A stretch of DNA of 64,000 bases, taken from Loripinus fragilis (taxonomy: Eukaryota > Mollusca > Bivalvia > Lucinida > Lucinidae). A model generated the notes under the pieces. That model was given only the letters and a program-made list of their open reading frames with translations. It was not told where the DNA came from and searched no databases. A program made the translations under genes and the position numbers. Location of the stretch: positions 35,542,994 through 35,606,993 of the forward strand of contig OZ026515.1 of the NCBI GenBank assembly GCA_964019695.1. Direction: 5' to 3'. Shown one piece after another: positions 39,201-50,600 of this stretch. The first letter of the stretch is position 1. Each line of letters begins with the position of its first letter.

Positions 39201-40919
39201 GAGTGTTCATTTATGATTGAAATTATTAAACGAGTTAAGGAAAAGATTACTTAATGTGAAACTTTGTTGAGCATTCTATCACATTTCACAATAAGTTTAA
39301 TAAAAACAATATTACAGGACCACACACTTTAATGTCTGTTTATCAGATGACACTAAATTTACAATGAAATTGTGGTTTGGATGTGTAAATTTCAAGATAT
39401 GCCACATAAATATGACTTCTAGGCAAAATTTAATAACATTACCAAATATTAACAAACTAGCGTATCATCAATTTCATATATGACAATATTGCACTTTCAT
39501 TCGCGACGTCATATGATAAAACCTCTTCCTACAAAATGCACATATCAAAGACACAGATATGAAATGCAATTCATTAAATATATGAATTACCTTTATAAAA
39601 CATTATCTGGGTAATCAAATAGCTGTTGGAGCTATATTTCATTAGAAAGATGCAAGCATTAGCTAGTTGCAAACCTGAACACAACATATTTTCCAGTGAG
39701 GCACCGATGATGCCAGGAGTCTGTTAACTAAACAAACCTATCGATCTGGTAGATACTTTTTAAGACTATCTTTTTTTTGTTTTATTTCGATCCATACATT
39801 ATTCAAGTTACTCATGTTGACCATGCCAGTTGCAATTATGATGAGTTATCATTTAAACATGTATTTAAACTATTTTTAAAAACAAATACAATTTGAGCCT
39901 CTATAATATTCTATTTTATTATAAAACAAGTGCAGTTGCGTCTAAAAAGACCACAGTATCAACTGAGAGCAACTGTTTAGTTATTGTCCCCAATGAACAG
40001 CCATCGTCTGATTCCATTGAGTTGATATCAAGAGAGTTAGAATTACTGAATTTATTTAGTGTCAATTTGGTTATCTATAACATTCATATGTTTTAAATTA
40101 CTTATTTCTGAACCTGCCCTGTTAAATTATGTCATTGCTAAGATAGCCATTCTCACCCAAGATGAGACATGACAAACAATCTGTTATGTTTACTATTAAA
40201 AGTCTGATCCCTACCTTTTATCAAAGAAGTAAGTGAGTATGATCAGGCAATAACACAATCACACACTGCAGACCAACATATGGAACCATGAGTAAGAGCC
40301 ACATAACAATAACAGTCACAAGATATCAGGAAGACAATAAATTAAGCGACCAGCCCTCTCTTTCCCATTAAGATGATTGTTAAACTAGAGAGGACACAAA
40401 GTATTGCATAACAAAACAAGGAACATACACAGAACCTATCAAATTGGAAGCAACAATAAACAATGAATCAACAAGAACAGAATTCAGATTTCATCGTTAT
40501 GTTACTTAAGATTCGCAACATTTGGGGATATATGTCTTAGTGAAAATTTATTACATATGACTCATGTCTAAACATCCAAGCTTAAAAATAAACATAAAGT
40601 GAAGTAATCTTACAATTTTTTCTTAAACTCTTGTTTATCACAAAATAAATTGTGCTCTTTTTAATACATTACATTCCGTTTCAGTGCATGGGATGGAGTT
40701 GGTACCTGGCTAATGACATGCAGTTCTATATCCTAAGTCCACTTATGTTGATACCACTGTACTAGTAAGTTTCAGAATAAGAACAATAAATGCTAAACTG
40801 TATCACTAGTTATATAACATCCAAATATATTCCACTTTCAATAGAATGCCAAAGGTGTGCCTACTTTTTAAGTGGCAGACATCGATTTTGAGGTAGCATA
40901 CACGCATGTGAACGAAATA

Positions 40920-40964
<45 letters not shown>

Positions 40965-43900
40965 CCTAGCTAATCTGTAACATGAAATATATATGTAATT
41001 GAGAGAACATATAATTTAGTGCAATGCATGTAGAATAGAAATTTGAAGATGGATAGAATATAATCAAATAATAAAAACAAATCTTTCCTCGCAGTGCCGT
41101 GAATTGGTCTGCAGAGTGTCTTATTGAGTGATTCCTGATCATACTCACTTACATTTTTAGATTTCTTTGACCTTTGATATCCTTACAGTGTCTAGTATAA
41201 AACGTTAGTTTCACTGCAGGTGATATGCCTTAACATATGTATTATCAACCATATACTATGTTATAATTGTCATAAATGATAATCCAACAATTCTATTACA
41301 TTTGATTCTGAGCACTAGAAGTTTGAAATAGCATCAGAGAAGGTCAATATTAGTGCTTAATTGTACATATGTTATATGCATGACGGACATGGTATTTCTT
41401 ATTTGCTTTTAATGTGGCCAAATCTTTTTCAGTTCTTCTTTTCTAGGAGGGCTGTCGTGTTTGGTTTTTGTCCTTATCAGCATGATCTCAACAGGAGTAA
41501 TATCTAGTGCAAATGATATTGGTGTTGCAACACTCTTACAGGCGTTAGTATATTTGAAATGATCAAGTTAGCTTTTACAGAATAAAAAATCTAAAATAAT
41601 CTGGAACATGTGAGAGATCATAAGCTAAGTTCTTGTCGTTTTATTGAATCTGTCGTTGAGAGTTAACAGATAGTAAAACAGCTATCATGCCCTTAGTACC
41701 AGCTTAATCACAGCTTAAGCACCATTCTGCATTCTGCCACTATCCATTATTCTTGAAGGACCAATACATGAATAAATATCAACACTATATCAATGTACGG
41801 GGATACGTTCTATGATCTCCATGAGGTATACTGACAGCTGTTACAACCTATCAATATTTTTTGAAAACAAAACAAAACAAAGATTATTCATGAAAATGGG
41901 AGAATCTACTCTAATTGAAAAATAAAACAGACTCAGATTCTTTCAGTTTGTACATGGAGCTCATGGAAAGTGCAATAACTCTCACAAACCTAGCACTGGT
42001 GTTTAAGTGGTTTTCTGCTTTCAATTAGAACAAATGTTTAGAAAGGACCAGGATATGTAAATATTAACACTATGTCAAGTCTCGTTTTTCAGTGTCCATA
42101 ACTGTCAAGGGCATAACCACACATGGACCATTTGACTGGTTGTGCTAATGTTTATATTGTACATGTATAACCATGAACAGTTAAGGTTAATGTAATGGTG
42201 TGTAATGTTTTTATTATTTGAAAACTTTTCTGCAATATGGCATATCACACCCAGTATTTTATGGTGATTAAGTATAAATTCGAAAGGATTATGTGAAAGC
42301 TTTCTTTTCCTGATCACTTTAGAAAAATAATAAAACGTTATAAACCACTAGGTTATAACATGGAAATTATATGACAATCGAATGTGACTATTTAAATATT
42401 GTTGGCTTGAGGTGTGATGATGTCCTAAGCTGGACCCACCTTGTCTCAACTTGTGCTCTCTTGCTTTCTTTAGCTCTTGCTGCATGTGGGTTTTATCACT
42501 GTTAGTTAATTTGATTTAATTATTTCTCCGTCATGATGCATTGAACATGTTATGTATCTCTATGCCAGCTAACTAAAGAAAGTGTTTGATCAATAGCATA
42601 TATATAAAACCACAAAGTGGACGGAGCTGCTGTCCATTCTACTGTTTGACGGTGATGCTGCTATTGTTACTTCTTTACTTGTTGTTCACAGTTGTCCCCA
42701 TGGTTTGCGCTCATTATGTGTTTAGTCCTGGGTTTGTTATTCAATTTGGTTTGTCCTTTCTCGTTTGGCAATTATCTTGCTGATACAGAGAGCTTTCCAG
42801 TTCCTTGTTATTCCTGGTTATATTTCTTTGATTATTATATAATAAGAATGGGAATGAGACATTTTCTTCATTTATTTGTTAACTGATCTTTAAAATTTGA
42901 ACGTTTAAATTTGCAATTTATTAAATGTAGATATTAGTATACTGTATGCTTTAGTTAGGACCATTATTCTATCAGGTCACTGCAAATTAGTGTTTCTTCA
43001 TGGTCATTGAAACAGATTTTTTTATCGTATAGTAGGTATTGTACAATTTTAAGAACGTGTCTTCTTCAGGGCATCTTTCGACAAAATATATTACAAACCG
43101 TGGTGTCGTGTAGGACCATATACAATAGGGTTCTTTGCTGGCTACATATTGTATAAAACTGACTGCAAATTGAGGATTCCAAAGGTAAGACAAATTAGCA
43201 CATTCTATCATAAATAAAATGTACTTATATAAAGGTCTTATCAATCGCGATGAGACTTCAAATAAATGTTCACATTCTATATTCTTAAACAAAAACAGAG
43301 AGATAATGTAAAACCCTGCAAACATTTTGATATATTTTTCATTTCAGCTCCAATGATAGGACGAAGGTGCCCATTATTAATTCTCTGAAGAGATTTGATA
43401 TATAGAAACATAAAATGTATTATATTATGAGCAAAACAGACCCCTCTCACCACCCATTTAATTATTTTCATTGTTTTTTTGTGCATAAAAATCAGGATGC
43501 ATTTCTTAATTATACATCAGATATTTATGGTTAAATCTTAATGTTTGTCGTTGGTAAATGTTATAAGAGGTTATTTAGAACATTATTGCTCAGTGACCTG
43601 CATCTCTTAAGCACGCTTATCACAGTAACCATATAATTGGTATGGCATAACATCATAACCTATTAGGTATACTTTAACGGTAAGTAGAACCTGGTATAAA
43701 CGCTATCTAGATTGATATATTTTCTTATTTTACCTAGAAAACATGTTTCGTGCGCTCAAGGGATGAATTATATGCAAAAAAAAATCCACAATACATTATT
43801 TGATACTAAATGCATATCCAAGCATCAATGACCCAAAGGAGGTTGTTCATCTTTGCAGTCTCACCAGAGTTTTCTCTACTTATTCTGATATAGAATTGTG

Positions 43901-46900
43901 CAGTGGAAATGCAGTGAAGAACAATAAACTTCTTAAATCCATGTGCATATGACAGGTCTGCTTTGCTGTCGCAATATTAAGAAAGCCCAGAAGTAGAGCT
44001 AAGAACTTATGTTTAGTCTGAGCAATTATCTAATTCTATACCTGACATTCACCAGCAGGGAGGGTTCTTGCTAGACCACGTTAGCACATATTTATCTGCA
44101 AAGGATCATTGACACTTGCTATGGGTAAATGCCTATGGTTTTCAGTAAAAATAAAAGTTTGTCAATCTTCCCTTTCTTCACCTTGAAGCTACCCTGACCT
44201 GAGTACTTTATGGCTGTGAAATCCGTTTTCGATATCAAATGCTTCAAAGATGTAAAATTTTGGGTAGAACAATCAGTTTTACATTAAGATATATAGAAAT
44301 CCGAAAACATTTTTTAAAATATCATTACCCCCCGTGTGCCAGCAAAAGCTTTTGCATAAATATGTGTTCCCACATTTTACACAATGTATGGAAGTGGCTT
44401 GCTGGCACAAGTGGGGGGGGGGGGGAAAGATGCTCAGCAGCCCAAAAACCCAGGGCCTAAGCCCATAAAATGCCTTTTCTGCCAAATAAGAAATTAATGA
44501 CAGTAATGAAGTTCTCTAGAACCAACCTCCTAAATTGCTTTGTTTTCTGTGCTAGTTTAGTATAAAGTACTTAAAGATTAAAAGTAGAATTAGCAAGGTT
44601 TTATGCATTTTCTCATAATAAAAAATCTCACTGTTATTAAATGACACATTATTTTGCAAACGGCCTGTACTAATCTATTTGCATGCTAGGGAATTGTCCA
44701 TGTTTTTATTTTTGTCTGCTGACTTTCTTCAAAATTAATTTTTTTTTTTTAAAAAATAAAACACCTAGGACCACCATCAGAGTGTCAAACAGTTTTGATC
44801 CAGATCAAGACCGACATTCTGATGGTCTTCATCTGGGTTCAAACTGTTTGCAAAAGGCCATGGGCAGACGACAAAATTATCCACTGGCATGCAAAGAGTT
44901 ATAACAGGTAAATACTTTAGTGTTCAATATATTGTCCCATATTGGGATATACGTGCATATGTATACCATAAATATTCGGACACTTTTTTACATTTAACAT
45001 GCTATGCCCTGTAAACAAAGCAAAAGTAATATTCAAAGGATCTAGTTAGAATCAGTTTTACTTTCCAATGCTAAATATGGGACACTTTCATTCCTTCAAA
45101 AATATTTATTTCTTTTGTTGAGCTTTCAGTTTTGTATTATTTACGGTACATGTAGTCAAAAATGTACAGGTAACTTCTAAATTATCTCCCTAAAATCACT
45201 TTATTACAAAACATATTTTGTTCTTAAAAACAATTTCATCAATTATCGTGATTCGTTAATACTCTGCATATGGTATGTTCAATAGATATTACCATGCCTA
45301 CCAAATAAATCAAGAAAATGCGCAGAAATCACTTTTTAAAGCACTTTTTATTTTCATGAAATTTCAGACCCCCTACCCTTTCTACCCTCCATAACTCTCG
45401 AGTGCGAAGGAATTTTGAAAATATTTTGCTAGCTGGCTCTTGCCATAAGATTCGCCTATTGCACTGATACTACATGCACCACACTAGAAGCTCAAAAGCA
45501 GCGTTCTTGGAATCTGAAAAAATAGGCGTATAAGGCCGAAATCGTCAATGATCCTTCGCTGCTCGCCTATGTGATAAAAAATGATAGTCCTATGTGTTGA
45601 CATAAATATATACTCAGAAAAACATTTGAAGGACATTTAGATTCAGTCGGATCTCTAGCATTCAATACAATAAAAACTTTACTAATATGCATGCATTTCA
45701 TATTTCCAGACTTCTGCAATTAAAATTATTGTTTTATTTTAGTCACGCTCCAATGGTTTAAGTACAGTACACATCCAAATGGTTCAACCCTCTATACTGA
45801 AAAATCACATACCTTCAAAAATGATGAAACCCATTTTTATCGCTTGTATTCCACAATGACTTGCTCCAAAATCATCGCCGGTTCTCCCTCCGAAAAATGG
45901 CACCTAATTTTGAAGCTGTTGTCAGCCCTTACTACAAATTTGTATTCAACTTTACCGGGGTATGCAATATCCGTGTATTTTTGTTGAAGAAGTTGTCCCA
46001 TAACTAGGGGCAATGACTGATAAACTGGCGTTAACTTTTGTCTGTGGTTGGAATTAGAACATAAACAATAACCTGGTAAAGGTTGCAACAAAAATTGAGA
46101 GCGCTAAATTTTTGTTTAGGGTCGGTACATTTGGTGTAGTACTGTATCGTAACCAATGACCCGTGAATTTCAATTTGCATTTTGGTGAATTGTCTAGTGA
46201 TAATTCTATAAATGACAAAAATAATTTGTTTGAAAATTATATTCCCAAACTTAATAAAGTCAAGAGAATTTTAATATCCTTCAATTGTTTTTTCTGAGTA
46301 TATATTAGCCGTTTAAATTCAGTAAATGAATATATCCTTAAAGCAAAACTTCATTATGAATATGTGGATTAAAATACAAATGTAACAATATTTAGGAAAG
46401 CTTAGAGAATAGGATAATTGACATTTAAGACATTGGTATTTACATGGATGGTGGTTGTATGGGTTACTGTTTAATGCATTGAATACATGTATATTGTTTT
46501 GCTGTTAGATAGCTGTGCTGTTTCAAAATAATTTTATCACACCTTTAAAAACAACGAAACAAGGCAATTCATATTTGTTTACGGATTTATTATGTTGGAA
46601 CAACTATGTTTTGAAGCTATTTAAAACTGTTAAAAATCGCCTGAAGATGTTGTCTGTTATGAATTGGTATGTAGACAATCGCTAAGATGCTGTCTTGTAT
46701 AAATTACATGTATAACCTTTTTTTCTATATAGTTTTTTTCTACATTCCTTTATAAGTAGTTAAAAGCTCCATTGGTACTATTTTCCAGTTTCCCACAATT
46801 TCAGACGACAGTACTTCGATAGTTTAAGTTTGAATTCCTATTCATTTAGCTTGTTAATATATTGAAATAAAGACAGTTATACCCCACCTTAATTTATAGA

Positions 46901-47622
46901 TATGTTATTTGATTGGCGATGGCTGCTTTTTAACACGTCTAGGTAGGCTATATTATAAGATTTGGTTTAACCTTTTGTACACCGGAAACCCCTAAATAAT
47001 ACTTTGGCAAGCAGTGAGACACAGATGAAATGCTGCAAAATGCAGCATTTTATCAGGGTCTGCTCTGTTTGCTAGAAAACAATCTATCTTCATAGTAATA
47101 AATGCAATATGTTTTGGAAGTTTTATCCTGTGACCCCTCAATATATTCACTTGACCGTCCTAACTACACGTAGCTATATGGAAAATTCCACTGTTCTGAA
47201 AAGGTTCTGAAAAGGTTCAAGGAACTTCACTATATCATATTTTTACAAGGTGTGGATGACAGATTTAATTTTTGTAGATCTACAAAACTAACCATAGTTT
47301 CTTTATTTCAGCTGTTAAATATTGTTATATGGCTTGTAGCAGCAGGTCTTGCCATTCTTGTATTATATGGACTATGGGATCCTGACAACATGTATCCTGA
47401 TTTAAGCAAGGAGGTTTCCGCTTTATACAATGCCACTTTCAGGAATGTTTGGGCTGCCACTGTTGTTTGGGTTGTGATTGCTTGTGCTACTGATAATGGA
47501 GGTAGGGGGTCAAAAGGACTGAACTCAAAACATGTTTTATAATTTTAATTCAAAATACCCTCACCCATGCAATTTTAACCAATACATTTTATACATTTTG
47601 AGTAAATATTTATTAAATATAC

Positions 47623-47686
<64 letters not shown>

Positions 47687-50600
47687 GGGGTTTATACAAT
47701 ATATTTCTTTACCCATTAATTTGCATATGTTGAACTATCACCTTTGTCTGGTTTACTTCTTTGGACTGGTGTTAATCTGCATCTGTTTATTGTGATTTTA
47801 GTAATTCTCGCATATTTGTTGGAATTAGCCTTAATTGTATATTGGTACATATTTATAACTGGCACAATTGTGGCGTTTCATTATACCTCTCTATGTTCTA
47901 CACAACATTATTACCTTTACTTTGATATACAAATGTAAATCGAAAATAATGTTATCTGGTCTTATGAAATATGTAAAACGATATAAGCTACACGTAACTT
48001 ATAAATGTTGTGTTCTTCACAAAACATACCAAGAGTATTATTATAACTATAATTATTATTAGTCATCTGGTCTTGGTTATTGTTAATTTAAAAGTAATTG
48101 TAGAATTGGGTCCATTTTGATTGAAACTTTGACATTTTATTATTGATGTTTGCAATAAAACTTTCACATCGAAATTTATTTTGCTCTGGTATTCAGTTTT
48201 ATGTTTTATCTTTCCTTTATTTCCGTTTTATATCTTGATTTATATGTTCTAGGAGATGATGCATGGATAAGTTAGGGGTCTTTCATGCAAACCAAACATA
48301 TATGTGTCTTGATTAACATCTGAATTAAGGGTGAGGTTGCCAAACTTGAAATAACACCATGAGGTACACCACAGGCGACACAGAATGGGATCAACAATGA
48401 ACAAGCAACAACAGAATCACCACCAAGCTGCATCCAGAAAATATGATTATATTAGGGTAAAATAATCGGAATAAGGTCTTCTGAGGCTCAAATGATCTTA
48501 TGAGTATCATTGTAGATTTACATGAGTAAGAAGCTTCTTTGCTTTAACAGAATACCTAAAAGCTAAATTGCTAATGCTATTTCAGGTCTGTTAATTTAAC
48601 ATATATCCTGCCAAGGTATTTGTCCTGAAAATGTTGTTGGCTTAATAGGCCTGCTGCATAATTCAAATTTTAACCATGAAAGCAAACAATCTGAGCCCTG
48701 ATCAGACTGCTACTAAGGGAGCAGTTTGATCTGTGTTCATATTGTTTGAAATTAAGGCTTTTAAAGAACATGAGCAGATTAGAGAACAGACTACAATTGT
48801 CATGAATATCACAAAAAGGGTAAATACCTTCTAATGACACGGCTTGCACATTCACACTTGTATGACTGATTTATTTATTCTGTAAAACCTGTCTTAAGCA
48901 TCCACTAAAAATTAGCAAAACAAAGATCTTAAATATATATGGTTGCTTAATGAAGGTCGAAAGTATTGCAGAATGTTCCCATTGGATGATTCTGCAATAC
49001 GTTTGACCTGCATTTAGCGATAATTTGTCTTAAAACAATTGTTGGTCTTCTTTTTGAGTAGCCGTTTCAGACAGGTTTTACTATATATATTTAGGATGGA
49101 TCAATACATTGTTGTCTTGGAAGGGTGTTATACCATTGTCAAGATTAACCTATTGTGCCTATCTCATTCACCCACCTATTATATACACGTACTTCTACAG
49201 CAGAAGAAATTTGGTTTATTTCAATAACATTGAGATGGTAAGTAACAGTAAAACCTGTGTTAAACGACAACTAATAAAAAGACAAAACAAAGATCTTAAT
49301 GATAAATGCAAGCAAACCCCGTGGCGCCGAGAGGAAGAGCTGCTCAACCATCACGAGACATCAGGAAGACAAATTAAGCAAAGCAACCAGCTCTCTTGGA
49401 GCACTCTGCAATAACTTTGACCTGCATTAAGCGATAATTGGTCTTGAAAACCAATACTAGGTCTTTTTAGAGTGACCGTTTTACACAGGTTTTACTGTAT
49501 CTGCAATTAACTCATTACATGCTGTGTAATTTTGCATGCTTTTCTGTCTTCTGCGGTGTTTTATTAAGAATCAAATTTGTCAAAAAGATCTTTTAAGAAC
49601 ACTATAATCAGCAGATGGCAAGAGTTGCTACCAACAGGCTGAGAGTTGAAGCAGCGGGAAAACTGTTATTTATCTTCTTATATTTTAGCACAAAAACGGC
49701 GTGCTGTTCCATGTTTATCCAATTTTCTGCCTGCTTACAGAACATTACTGTTAAGAAACAAGACGGTTCCGACTTAAAGATTTATGTATTGATGAGATGG
49801 TACGGGCCTGATGCTTTGGCTGTTTGTCTTGCCCAGCAGGGTTTACCTGTTGGATTTTTTTGCACCGGTATTCAGTTTTATTTACTGTTGAATCCTTATC
49901 TTTGCTTTATCTCCTTTTTATACCTTGATTTATATGTTCTGGGAGATGATGCATTGATAAGTTAGGGGTCTTTCATACAAACCAAATATCTATGTGTCTT
50001 GATCCACATCTGAATTAAGGGTGAGGTTGGCACCCTGAAACGGGTTAAAGCCCTCAAGTAAAATATTTTACTGACTGTTCCAAGGCAATACTTCTTTTGT
50101 GGATCTTTAATGTTTTTTTTCTGTCTTGTGTTTGTTATGCCTTTGTGCCCGTCTGTTTATATGTGCTTTGTGGTCACCTGCTGGGAAAGGGCTGACCTCT
50201 TGGCTCTCGTTTGTGGTGTATAACTGTGAGGTTGTCACTTTCCATTGGTATCCTAGGTTAGGTGTGGTACTTCTTTTTTCGATTCCGGATCTTTGCACCC
50301 TTACTTACTGTGTCCCGTCATAATCAAAACTGGGTGTTAGTTCTATTTTTGACTGAATTACAACCTGAAAACTAAAATGATTTAAATCAGAATACAATAC
50401 TCCCATATTTGGATCATCAGACTTATATGCTGATATATAATGTAATGTAACATAATTTCATAAAGAATAACATGCCTTCAAGAGTGAGAGCCACGAATGT
50501 CATAACAGGTGGTACACTGCTGATACGTCATTATTCTATTTTTCAAGAACAAATTCTGCTATCAAACAATATAAGCTGATATATATTTTGTCATTATGTT

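Noticed and set aside
42586..42886. Hydrophobic frames as an extra membrane exon
   Set aside because: They lie inside intron 12, exons 12 and 13 already join in phase to a conserved sequence, and no acceptor/donor pair fits.
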